Position numbers and translations under genes: made by a program | Notes under the pieces: generated by a model | What the model saw: only the letters and a program-made list of their open reading frames with translations | Told to the model about the DNA's origin: nothing | Database searches by the model: none | Shown here: positions 40,501 to 52,683 of the stretch, in pieces | Position numbering within the stretch: position 1 is the stretch's first letter | Layout: each line of letters opens with the position of its first letter | From: Stercorarius parasiticus | Lineage: Eukaryota; Chordata; Aves; Charadriiformes; Stercorariidae | Assembly (NCBI GenBank): GCA_013396915.1 | Contig: VWZL01003422.1 | Coordinates: 62,001-126,000, forward strand | Length of the DNA: 64,000 nucleotides | Direction: 5' to 3'

Positions 40501-43500
40501 GTGGGCCAACTCTCTGGCCCATGATGGAGCTAATTTGGCATCCGAGTCCTGGGTTCAGTGGCACTGGCCTCATAAGGGCCTATTTAACTGCCTGACTTAT
40601 CTCCAAATAGCTGTTTGTTCACTGCCTGTGGTTGCATTCACCGTTATCTTTACTTAATAGCGCATCATACTACAATGAAGAGGCTACTGAGTGTAAGTCC
40701 AAGGGAATGAATAAATTGCTGTGTTGTCTGTTATGGGCCAGAAGGAGGAGTTCAGTTGCAGTGCTGGTCCACCCTTGTTTCTCTGAAATTTGTCATGCCC
40801 TCGAAGTTGGTCCGTGTGCTATGTCAGGTGTCCACTTGATCATCCTGGGGGAGGCCACCAAGATTTACCAATGCAGAGAAAATCAGAAATGCATGTTCGG
40901 CTCTGGTGATTAATGATGTTATATTGACATCCATTTTAGAAAAGGCCATGTATGGAGCTCAACACTGCTGCTGCTGTGGTGGGAGATCCATCCTGCTTTG
41001 CAGCACTTAGAGTCTAACCAGAGAAGCCAGGAAAAGGACAGTGGTGATGGGGAAAAGGTGGATGTAAAGGCTCCAAGAGGTAAAACCTCCTTCTCCAAGT
41101 CCTGCCTAAGCCAGCGAGCAGGGCTGGGAGTATAAATTAGGTGTCCCTGTTCACAGACCTAGATCAAAATATTCTAGGCAAAAACTATTCTGTAGGTTGA
41201 GATTCTGGATAATGCCAGCTCCTCCTGATCTCTGTCTTTAGCCACAGTTAGTCCTGCTAGAATCAGCTACAGAGGGGAGCAGCCTACACTGAAATTAAGG
41301 AGATCAGCATCCAACGCTAATCCAGCAAAAACCAGTCCTGTCTGCAGCAGGTAAGAGGAGCTGGGCATGGTGGTTTTGCCTACACCTTCTCTGTGAAAAA
41401 GTCACTTTCATCCATCATCCCCTTTTTCTTTCCTCAATGAATCAGAAATCAGCAGAGCATCTTGGTTTTAGCACTTGCAAAAGAAAGCATTGAGTACTTT
41501 CATTTGAAATAACATTACCGTTCAAAACGTACTTGATCTCTATTTCTAACTGTTTAGAATGGCTCAAGCAAAGTATTTCATTCAAAAGGGAAATTTTTTT
41601 AAGAGAACAGTCCTGGGTACCACTCTACTGATTATTTGATCATTTTTAATATCTTCTGGAAATGGCAGCCTGCCTTTTCCACATAAAAAGGAGATGTCTT
41701 AAAGGCACCAACCAGCACATTCAAGGGGAATACTGTGGTTTTAACTCCTCCTCTGGTCCAGTATTTAAAGGATCATGTAGCGATGTGTGGATCATTTCAA
41801 CAACTTGAAAACAATGTGGTAGGTTTAAAATTTCCCAGTGAAAAAAATAATAATCACAATCATAAACGCATAACTGGGTCATCCACCAATTATAGGAATA
41901 AAAGAGTTGCAAGGCAGAACACGCCTCAAGTATTAAACTCATCAGGATTATTTGATTAACGTATTGCTGTCATTCCCATTAATGGCACAGAACTGAAGCT
42001 GCTGTAGGTGACCCAGCAAAAATGTTTTCATAGTTTTTAGATTCATGGGAACTTTTTTTCTAAACTACATGATGAACAGCTGCACTGTACAGAACATGGC
42101 ATCTCATCTAGGCACAGCCTTGAAAAGCCACGCTGTTTTTCTTTGGTGCAGTAAATGCTAGCCAGTCTTTCCATAACTCGAGAGCTGTGATGACCCCTCA
42201 GTATGCAGGATCCCAAACTGTAAAGCTGGGTGGAGAGGAGAGAACGAGGGAAGCTGAGGGCAAGGAGGGAATTTGGCTGCACAGCTTTTTGGGATGCTTA
42301 AATCGATGTGAGTGAACAGGACCCATTAACTTTGTTGGAAATGCACTTCCAAACCACGTTATCCTCAAAGGCATTTAAGGCCTGGATTCAGTGGGACAGC
42401 AGAGTGCTGAAGATGCTGATCAGGAAGTTTTAATCCAGTGCAAAAAGTGATTGATGAGTAGTTAAAGCAGGGGAATACCTTACAGAGCAAGCTATGAGGT
42501 GACTGGGTTGAACCGCTGTGTTTGTCACAATGACTCTTCTTTATCCCTTTGGTTTGGTTATTATGCCATCACACAAAATCCCCTACAAATAAGATAGATA
42601 ATGACAGCTCATGAAACTCCTGGTCTGCCTGCCCTAAAAGAATTTCAGCCATGGCCCAGAAAGGTAAATATTATTGCAGTTCATTTTTTTTTCCCCAGTT
42701 CCAGATCCTTTTCCTAAAGGATGTCAGGGTGGTGGCCAGCTGTAGCGGGTTTAACATAGCAGACATAGGGAGATCTCTATACAGAGCATCATCAGAGCTG
42801 GGATTCGGACCTCCTTTTCCACTTGAGTTGAGATACGAGCTTGTAACATCCTTCAGTTAAAATCGCATTGAACCACCCCGCGATTCAGAAGTGCAAGTTT
42901 CTGTATGCAGGTAGCCACCTGCAACGCAAGCCCTGCAGTTTTGATTAAAGGCAGCTCAGCAATCCTTTGGGCCTTCAGGAAAGCATCTTGCAATGGAAAC
43001 TTTGTACAAATTGAACAAGTGCAGTCATTAATAGTTAAGCAAATACCCTCAGTACCTACATGTGGGCTTGAAAGTGCTGCTTGGGATGGTTTTCCTCATC
43101 AGAACTCCAGCACAAGCCGGAGTCTGCTTCTCTGTCCAGGCACCTTGGCTAGTAGGGAGATGGGAGCATCCTTATTTTCCTGTACTTTCAAGTCTAACTA
43201 TTGTACAAGTAATTCTTGTGTTGGAAACCCAAGGTGGGTGGTTCAGTCCCTAAGGACAGAAGGAAAAGCCTAGTATGTATTCTGTTTCTCCAGGGATAGT
43301 GAAGGCATTTGTTTTAGGAAATGGCATGGTTAGCTGGTCGGGAGAGCTTTTATCCTAACAGGCCAGAGCTGATATTGTTCTGTAAAGCTGAAAAGGGGCC
43401 TCTGGAGAGGAAGATAAAACTCTGTATGCTTAGGCAGGGAGCTGCCAGAGGATTTTCTGTCTGGGGGCTCTCATCTTTCAACACATCCTCACCCAGGTGT

Positions 43501-43707
43501 GGTAACTGGGAGATCAAGGACCACACAAGCTGACATTATCTCCGAGACTGATGCATTTCAGTTCTGGGTAAGGGTGGCCAGTTTGCTCCATTGTGACCGC
43601 TTTAATGGGTTCTCTGTAAGGCCCCTAGATTTTGTCCCTTCCCTTTGGGTCCAAGCCCATTCAGCTAAAAAACCCACACAAAACAAACCAAAACCTTTTC
43701 ATTCAAT
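37508..43707. other. Unique sequence without a supported gene
   Basis: The longest frame is 113 codons (minus, 39546-39887) and has no recognisable domain. A stretch near 38965 has a homeodomain-type core (gctaattacg). No transposable element was recognised, and low complexity is limited to A-rich runs near 38620-38640. Confidence 0.6.
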
Positions 43708-43933
43708 CTATTTAGATCAGATATTAGGAAGAAATTCTTTACTGTGAGGGTGGTGAGATACTGGCCCGGGTTGCCCAGAGAAGTTGTGGATGCCCCATCC
43801 CTGGAAGTGTTCAAGGCCGGGTTGGACAGGGCTTTGAGCAACCTGGTCTACTGGAAGGTGTCCCTGGCCATGGCAGGGGGCTTGGAACTATATGATCTTC
43901 AAGGTCCCTCCGAGCTCTAATGGATCTATGATC
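43708..43933 (+). mobile_element. CR1 LINE 3' fragment, sense orientation
   Basis: About 225 bases match, from memory, the last part of avian CR1: a segment beginning around atattaggaagaaattct, then gttgcccagagaagttgtgg, gatgccccatccctggaagt and a tail near atgatcttcaaggtccct. It ends with a degenerate form of the CR1 terminal octamer ATTCTRTG (atctatgatc). The element is heavily 5'-truncated, as most CR1 copies are, and carries no usable reverse-transcriptase reading frame. Its mismatches indicate an old copy. Confidence 0.93.
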
Positions 43934-46504
43934 ACTTCCCTGGACTTTCCCCCATTCGTGTACCTCCAAGTGATTTTGGTGTTTGAAACCTTTCCTCCTA
44001 GCCGAAGCCCTCGCTCAAAACAAACTCTCTCTGACTCAGTGAGGGTTTCCCAGGGTAAGAACTGATTCAGGACACAACGATGCAGTGACGGTATAAACCA
44101 TAACCTGTTTATTTTAGCCAGTATTTAGATTTCGACTGAAGTGGGAAGGAGCGTGAGCTGCTGCAAGCCCAACGCTCACATTTCTCACAGAGCATTGGCG
44201 ATAGCATCGGTTCAGGGTGGGGCTGGTGCTGGTGGGAGCCTTCACAGTTGATGTTAGAGGAGAACAGACACGTAGAGCATCACGTCAACCCCTCGTTGTA
44301 TGTGAAGACATAATGAGGGATGTTACAGATTAACCACAATGACGTATGCTCATAGGAAGCAATGGGCCTGGCACTCTTTCCTCTGTACAGATAAAGGATC
44401 AGATAAAGACGTTGTGCCAGACACGGCCTCCGTTAGAGGAAGAGCTTTTAGGCTGGTAAAGTCATTGAAAGATACCAGATTGAAACACTTATCCTCTTTC
44501 CTATCCCATAGCTGTTCAGCACAACCTTACTTTGAGTCCCATTACTGGAGTTACTGGGGAGAGTTCAGGCATGCATTGCTTCCATCGTTTTCCTGTTTGC
44601 TCCTAGAGAAAGAGGGTTCAAAGTCAAGAACTTTCTGCGCTCACATTTCTGTGGCTGGGGGTTTCTTAGTGTAAGGAAACATTTCTTTCAGTGAGATGAT
44701 AAGTAATGAAATAACGAAGTTTTTCCTAATTCCCGGTTTTTAGTCTAGATTTAGTCTCATTTTCTTAATTCTGTTTTGTTAGTTTTACTTAAAAAAAATG
44801 CAACTAATTGGAACATAGAAAGGAAATAATAGACTTTTTTTTTTCCCTACTATTTTTTTCATTCTGATTTTTGACATTATGACTCTTCACCAGCACCTCT
44901 AAACATGGACCAGCTCTCAGGTGGGGGTATTGCCCTACCTGCTGCTCATGTTCATCATTAACAGCGCATTGTGACATTGCATACCACTTGGCTGTCCTTT
45001 AATTTGAGACCAAACTACTGCATGTCCCAGAAGAAGCAGCAAATTGCTAGAGAAGAGAGAGAAAAAGGGGACAAAAAAAAAAAAGTAAAGTATTCCGTAG
45101 CAATAAAGAGCATGCAGGAAGATGCGAGTCATGCAAATCTCTTGCAATGTAAATGCTGCCTGCTCTTGGGTTAGTTAGCATCAGTATGAAAAGTGGCTCT
45201 AGAAGTACAGTGTGTAGCTTCAGCTGTAAAGCAAGTGAATGGCAGCAATGAAGCCTCCGTGTCGTTACCCCTTTGCGTAGCGCTCCTTCAAGTTGGGGGC
45301 TCTGTGGGAGCAGTCATTTTAGGACCCCCCTCTCTGGCCTGCCTCACAGTTATGTTTATCTCCTTTCTAAACATTCTCCCTGTTACCAAGTGTATCTTTG
45401 ATGAGCGGCCAAAGTTCATATCCGCTCTTGTGTTTAACCTTCATGTTTAGCGGCAGAGGTCGGTGAGCTAATTACATGCGCACCAGCCTCCAAGCACGTA
45501 GACCAGCTCCTTTTCTTTTTACTGGGTGACTGATTAGCAGCAGTGAGCCAGCCCATAAAGGAAGGGGCAGCCGTTAATGCCAAGGAGTCAACAGGGTTTG
45601 TGCTTGCACCTTGCAAAACACGTTGGAGGGTTTGTGGGCAAGTGCAAGTGGTGAGCCCAGCCCGCTGTGGTTTCCTTAGGTTGATGTACTGAAAACGTTC
45701 TCTGTAGCTGATAGAAAACATCTTCAAGGTGTTAAGAGGCACGGTCCCATATTTTGTCTTGTGAGCTGGCCCAGTTTTGCTATTCTCATGGAAGTGAAAT
45801 GTTGGGAAGCTCCTGCCAGAGTTTCCTCCAGCACAGGGGAGTCCCAGCCTTAAAGAATAGGTCCTTGAGGAAATACTACAGTGGTCAGTTGGAGTAGGAC
45901 CCTTGGTGGTGCAATGTCTGTGTGTGTGGAGAAGACACTGCAACTTTTCTGCCTCTCGAGGCCTTTCAGTGGAAAGACAAAGCGAGCTGTCATGCTATGC
46001 AGTGTGGTGGTGATGTTCATGGTGTGTTTGATCTGTATCTGCAGTTTTCTTTTAAGGCGCGAGAGACCTCAGCTTTACAGCACCTAACTGGAAGGATCTG
46101 GAGTCTCAGGAATCTGTAACCCTAATACTGTTTGTCGTTGCCCTCCAATACATGTAGCGTGTGAATAAGCCACAGAGTGGTCAGCACATGGGGACATCTA
46201 AGAGGGCCAATGATGAAGGCTTTGGAAAAGGGTATGTCCTGAGTTCTCCTCTTCACTGGAGCTAAAGAATCTAATCTTCTTAGCAGAGATCAGTTCATAG
46301 ATGTCTAACACAAAATATGGAGAGGGTATCGCCTTCTCCTTTTAAAACAGCCCGTAGTGGGACCCGCCTCTCTGTGGTTACAGAACATGCCCAAGAGGTG
46401 TACAGTGTCAGTGGTGGGACTCTCCTTGCACAGAGGGACTTGAGGGGGCCCCATTTCCCTCTCCGCAGAGACTGTCCCAGCCCCATGGCAGGGTGCTCTA
46501 CCCT

Positions 46505-46532
46505 CCACCTTCATGCAGCCTCATGAAGGTGG
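46505..46532. repeat. Inverted repeat with 11-bp perfect arms
   Basis: The arms ccaccttcatg (46505-46515) and catgaaggtgg (46522-46532) are exact reverse complements around a six-base loop. In DNA or RNA this would form a stable small hairpin. No following T run is present on either strand, so it is not a bacterial-type terminator. Confidence 0.85.
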
Positions 46533-47987
46533 TGTTTTGTCTGGGGTTTGGGGGTTTTTCTTCTGAAATGCCTAAATAAAAGCATCCCTTTGGATTGCTT
46601 GAGTGGGCCATTATGGACACCAAAACCAGAAGGATTTTGCACAGAGTTTCCAGACCTAGGTGGCTTTAGTGCCCACTGAAACTTTGGGAAATGGAGCTTT
46701 ACACATAGATTTCAAACTCTTTATCTCCATGTTTTACGTGGATGTAACGCTTTGCATTAATACTTCTCAGACACTATATTTTGCGCTAATGAGCTCCAAT
46801 ACTTATTATAAGGAGCAGAACGGAACTGAATAAAGTGCCAAAAGAATAATTATTTTCACACTTGAGCAGCAGACTGACAAGGACAAGTCCTGCTCAACCT
46901 AATAAGCTCCTGGAGCAGGAGGTGTTTTAGTGTGTTACCGTGAGAAGTTGAGCTCCAAGAGGTTAAGACTGTATTTCTGAGCTTCCTAGAGACTGACGCC
47001 TACTTGAAATGCAAACCGAAGCAGGGAAGCATTAGCAAATCAAAGTGTGTTCTTCACTTGGGGGGTAGCTTCTGTCTTCAAGGACAGCTGGACTATGGGC
47101 ACCAGTTTGGTGCAATATCACTTTTTTTTTTCTCCACAATTGGGAAAGAAAGTTAATGCTGCAGTTGAGCAGAAAACTCTTGCCTGGTCCAAACAGAAAA
47201 ATACACCTTTTGCTGTTGGCACATCACACTGTGAATATTTGCTTTGGCTAATAAACATGGAAAAGTTAAGTGGTTTACCTGCTCTGTGTACCTAGCATTT
47301 GTTGCTAAGCTCTTCAATATTTAAACACCCATCTCTCCAGCACACAGCTCTCTGCTGAGCTGGGGTGTGGAGGCTCCATACAGTGTCTCCCACCGACCTT
47401 TTTGGTGAAAGGTGGAACTGGGTGTGCAAAACATCCCAGTAGCAAGGATGGGGCCCATGGACCATCAGCTCTATTCTGTAGATGGCTGTTGTGTGCCCTT
47501 GGTGGGAACTGCACCTGGGCCATTGCTAGGCTAGGTTGACCACTGACTGCTTGTGGCGCTGGGATTTTGCTGTCTGTAGGATGCACAGGGTGCCTTTGGG
47601 AAGGCGATTTATTATGTTTGTAATCTAATTTTGGCTTTGTCTTGCAAATAGTGTTGGACTAGCAATAAATTGCAGGGTTTTGCCCATGGATCTTAATAGC
47701 AACTTGTTGGCAAGAGTGAACTGTTTTTAAATGTATTTGTCCTAAGGAAGAACAAGCAAGTGAACAAAAATCCAGCCAGTCATCATCTGTGGTTTTATAG
47801 GACTCAAGGTGTGAGTCCTGTCCTAGGATTTTGGCAGTTTCTTAAGTAAAGCTCTTGAGGTTTGATGAGGTTGGGGTTTTTACATTGACTTGGCTGCTGC
47901 TTCTGCAGCCATACCCCAGCAGGGTGGCCCAAGGGCTGGATATGAGACAAGCTGCTTTGAATCGCTGTCTCCAGTACAGGGTATCGT

Positions 47988-48006
47988 ATTCGTATGATTC
48001 TGTGAT
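47988..48006 (+). repeat. Possible CR1 3' tail relic
   Basis: The string attcgtatgattctgtgat reads as two copies of the CR1 terminal octamer ATTCTRTG, one with an inserted base. The sequence before it does not clearly match CR1, so this may be a very decayed CR1 end or chance. Confidence 0.3.
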
Positions 48007-48993
48007 AGGGATTGTTGCTGGGTTTTGACCCTCCCAGGATTCCGACATAGCCAGAGGTACCTCTTGATGCTCTATAGAGGTGAGACTTTCCAAAAAAAAT
48101 CACTTAATAGAGCCATATGTAGCCAAGAACAAATTACCCCCTACCCCAGGTGATGCTTGTGCACGACTTTGCTGTAATGCTGTACAGCTTCTGAGGCACA
48201 CTGGTAGATATTTTTGTGACTTTGCAGTTTCTTCTGCTTTAAGAGCTGAAATAAAGAGCAGCACATAGATGGTGGCTTGCAGCAGCCTTCCTGGTCCCAA
48301 AACCCCAGGGCTTACGTTGCATATGCTCCAGTGCTATTTACTGACACTGTCTCTTAGCTGTCAGTTGGTGTGGTTGCAGCCCCGGAGCGCTCTTGTAGCA
48401 CTGCTGGAAAACTGACAGCAGCACAGAATTCATATCTTCACCACCGGTTGAATTCATCCCTGCAGTGCAAAGGGCCATGTGGTGTCTGGCATGTCCGCAC
48501 GGATGGATGCACTCTTGCTTTGAGCTCCTTCCGACACCCCAGCACCAACCTGGGAGCTGGGCTGGCCCTGTTGCCGTAGCACAGAGATCTCTTCTAGGGC
48601 AAGATTCTCACTGTTGATGTGGATATCTGTGAGAAGAGCAGTAATTTGTCCATAAAAATCTGTAAGCTGCAGTTCTGATGCTTATTGCAGAAGGAAAAAT
48701 AGACACCCTAGATAGACAGACTGCTGGCTGGAGCTTAACGTGTTATTTTATATTTGTCCACCATTTTTAGCTGTGCAGTGGCCCAGTAACAGCTATTCCA
48801 GCCAAATACCTGATGTTTATGCGACATTTGGGCACTTGTGATGACAGACTGTGCATATAGGAATGTGCTGCAAGGGATGGATTTACTGAACAAAAGGTAG
48901 AAGGATTTAAATAACCTTTGCTCTTCATATTGAAGAGTGGGAAGAGTTCAGTTTGGGTTTTAAGTTCTGAGCACCTGCAGGATGATCTTTTTT

Positions 48994-49073
48994 AGAATCA
49001 TAGAATCGTTTTGGTTGGAAGAGACCTTTAAGATCATCAAGTCCAACATTAACCTAGCACTGCCAAGTCCACC
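48994..49073 (-). mobile_element. CR1 LINE 3' fragment, antisense orientation
   Basis: About 80 bases match, from memory, the reverse complement of the avian CR1 3' end. It opens with agaatcatagaatcg, the complement of the terminal octamer repeats, and continues through ggttggaagagacctttaag and tcatcaagtccaacattaac to gcactgccaagtccacc. The match then stops abruptly, so the copy is severely 5'-truncated. No coding part remains. Confidence 0.93.
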
Positions 49074-52000
49074 TCTTTTTTACCCTGGTAAAGACTGAGT
49101 TGAATTTTGTACTCAGATTCCAAATCAAACTATTTGTTGATGTCACGAAAATTATTCCTTAAGCTGTGTCAAACCCTCAAAAATGTAACTAATTTCCTCC
49201 GTTCACTCAACACCCCTCACTCAATAAACTGGCGCCGGAAACTAAATGGCAAACCAGCTTGTGACTATTTTTGCTTTTTGTATGAATGTTCTGTTTGAAT
49301 GTTTTTTGGAGTTGGGGGTTTTTTACCTTTTCTGTAGCCTTTTTTATCTTTTTGTGATCATTCCAACAGCGGTGTTTCTGCTGTGTGATTTTTCTCTAAG
49401 TAAATGAAATGTGTTTGCTCAGATTATCTCTGAACACAAACTCTGCATCTCATGTTTCCTGGGATGCGTTGCAAGCTGTTGGTACATAGCCACCAAAATG
49501 GGGAACGCATGCAGTACCGGGGTTTCTATAATTATTCAATATGGAACAAATTTCTAAATTTGACCGTGAGCTATCTGAAATTCACTGTTTGCAAGGCATT
49601 CATTGAAATAGGCTCGTACAATGCAGCAGGATTTCAAGCAACAAATTCATTCAAAGATTGGTGAGATACATTTGAGCATTCAGTGGGAGAAATACAACTA
49701 ATCTGGTAGTTTCCAGGTAGAAAATAGTTCATGTTTTAGTTATTGTGTTGGCTGACTCCTTTGTACGGGAACATTTCATAACAATTTTAGCCTTCCAGTA
49801 GTGTATGCATAGTATAATTTAGAGCGCTTTGAGATAAATAGGTCTGTGTGCCTTTTTTACAACGATCTCTAGGAACTTCACAAATACTGATTATGGCTTA
49901 TGTTTTCCTTTCCACCTGGGAGGTGAGTGTAAGCATTTGGGTTCAGTTACAACAAAAGGTTTGTGATCGTAGAGGGCATCTGATCTGCCTGACATCACGT
50001 GCAGTATCTCAAGGTCAAGCCAGACCTCAGGTATCCTCACCTGGTGCTCTCTCTCCTAACTTTATCCATGGCTTCAGGCTTTCTTCACATGTGCCATCAG
50101 AAGGAAACATGTTTGTGTATCCCATGTTTGCCAGTAAGAAGGGTTTCTAATATCTGTGGAAATGATGGATAAGAATTGCTTTGAGACAGGTTTCAATGTG
50201 AGCTGGGACTCTGATCTTACCAACGTGTCAACACTTGTAAAAGTTGAAAGCTTAGAGTGGAGAAGTTCACAAACATCCAATTATCTCTGTTGGCCCTGAA
50301 TTGGGCTGTGAGATCTTAACTTGAAAATACCACAAGAATTCAAAATAAAAGATCAATAGGAAGAAAATGCAAATGGAGGGAAATACGGTTGGGCCTTAAG
50401 CCTTAGAGCTTGATTTGAGGTTTGGAGAAAAGTTAAGGCTAGCTGCTGTTCTGTCCAAGGTGGATCGTGTGCCCGTGGCCAGTCAGGACATCACTCGTCT
50501 GCAAACTGCCTGGCTCAAAGCACCAGAATATTTTTTCCCCAGCTAATGGTCACTGCCTGCAGGAACTGAGCCCTGATGAGCTGTGACAGCATCAAGGATG
50601 AAAAGGACCCAAGTTTGGTATTCAGTCAAGGTCAGAACACATGTGGGGGCTGAGTCCCCTGTTAGGAACTACCTTCAGCTTCAACCACGTTGCCCAGGCA
50701 CTCGGAGCAGGCTGGCTGCCCCTTACAAATTACAGAGGTCTTTGGTCTACAGTTGCCATCAAAGCCGGCAGCTGTCATCAGTACCACATTGCTATGTCAT
50801 AAGTAAACAGTATTGGCAGAGATGGCTCTCCAAGCCATGTTGGCTCCTTGGAGGACAGTTTTTCAGGTTATCTGCTTACCATAAGTTTTGCCTAATGTAG
50901 TAACTCTCAGAAGAGCTCAAGAGGAATTTTAATGTGCAAAAGCTGGAAAAAGAAGTGACCATCTCATGGCAGGATTCGCCTTTCCCCTTCGGCCTCTGGA
51001 TCACTCTCCACTTCCCTTTGGGTTTTGAATGTGTTCCCAGAGCAACACACTTTGCCCCCATGGGAGCAACGCACTTCAGTATTTCCTTCTATGCATTATT
51101 AAGCTGCAAAAAGAGCTTTGCATCTTTGAAATATGTTCTCATTAGCTGTAATTAAATCTTTAAATTCTCCTTCAGGCTTGGATAAAACACAAACTCCTCT
51201 CATACCCCAAGTTTTTCTTCTCTTCTTTTTTTTTTTTTATATATTTTATTAGTCTCACACTTTGCTAATTACTGAACGCAATGATGTTTCCAAAGCAGCC
51301 ACAAATAAAAGTATTTACTATTCAGCGAGACATGTGTTAATCTGGCAAACTATTATATTGGCTACACAGTTTCTTATTTAATATGAATCACTCTGTAAAG
51401 CGCCTCAACAGCACAGCTTCTTATTCATTATTGCTTAATTTCATGATATCTGAGATGTAGGATTTCAGTTAACGGATAATTGAGATTGTAAATCAAAATA
51501 TTTTCAATGAGATTACATGAAACACAAGATGTTCAGGTTAGGAGCCTGAAGTGCCGTTGTCCTTCACAGCAACTCTCAGCAAGGATGGGCGAGGTCTGCA
51601 GGCACGTTCCTCTTTCTGTCTTGACTCCAACGCTGGGTCAGCTGGGAGAGGGCAGGTTTTTGGTGTGTTGTCCACTTTCTGTCTGTCTAATATACTTGCA
51701 TTGCCTCTGTCAGTGTAGGATTCACAAGTGATGTCTCTCTGCCTCCTGACACATCTGTTGGATGGGAATCTTTCCTATCCTTAGTTTACCACTAGGAAGA
51801 TGAGGCCAGTCACAGCACGTGCACCCAATTTCTTACAGAATCAGAGCATCCAGTGATGTACATCGGACTTGGATGGATTTTCAGGATCTGTACTAACTTG
51901 CCAAAGAAATCCTCCAAATGTCCTCAGGGTTGCACAGGAAATCTAGGAAGCAGCAGAGATGTCATAGACAGGAGCTTTCAACCACTGACCCATCTTTCTA

Positions 52001-52664
52001 ACTCTTTTCCCTGGCAGGCGCTGAAAATAAACTTACACAGGATGACTAATTCCTTCTAAAAATCCTGATTATTGCTTTTGTTACTGAAAAGGGCTCATAG
52101 CTATCATAGCAGCCACTGACTGGGCAAGCATTTTAGAATAGACAAGTTACTAACTGTGCTGATAGGTACCTTAATCCTCTCTTCCCCGTTTTGGCCTAGT
52201 GACCTCCGTGAGCCTTGGATTGATCGTGTTACCAGTTTTCTAAAAATGAGCTGTTTAATTCCTTTTCTGAGAAAGCAGATGAGCAAGCTCACAAGGAGGA
52301 CAGGAGTTCTCTTCGCATGAAACAAAGATGTTGTAAAACAAGAATGTCCAGTTCTAAATTTTTCTATTGGAGGCCAAAACCTGCAGCATAGTTTATATAT
52401 TTTTGAAGGAAAAGTATTTTGGGGGCCAGATTCCTTTTGTTTATTTTCTTTCTTGGCTCATTTGTAGCAGCCTTGAAAATAGTAGTTTCGTATGGAAATG
52501 CTGATGCAGCACCTGGCGGCACAGCAGCAACCCATATCTTCTCTGGTGTATTTTAGGTTGCCAGCAAGGCCTGGGCTACAGCTGGCCACATCTTACCAGG
52601 CAAAATTACTGCTTTTTATAAGGTCAAATGTGTAGCTTCTTCCTACTGGAAAGCTTGAGGAAGG

Positions 52665-52683
52665 ACAATGAATGATTCATTGT
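52665..52683. repeat. 19-bp near-palindrome
   Basis: Perfect 9-bp arms, acaatgaat and attcattgt, flank a single central G. The arms contain ATTCAT/ATGAAT cores. It could bind a dimeric factor, but it may also be chance in AT-rich DNA. Confidence 0.8.

Larger units (their letters stand above)
43934..48993. other. Noncoding sequence, partly CNE-like
   Basis: A 169-codon minus-strand frame (45434-45943) is the longest and shows no recognisable domain. A perfect POU octamer (atgcaaat) lies at 45131-45138, and a taattacatgc string near 45469 fits homeodomain binding. The 46720-46880 part is AT-rich but not repetitive and resembles conserved noncoding DNA. None of this proves regulation. Confidence 0.5.

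Noticed and set aside
45434..45943. 169-codon minus-strand frame
   Set aside because: No domain, and the sequence also holds homeodomain-like motifs typical of noncoding DNA.
46505..46532. Transcription terminator of bacterial type
   Set aside because: No T run follows the hairpin, and the window is vertebrate.
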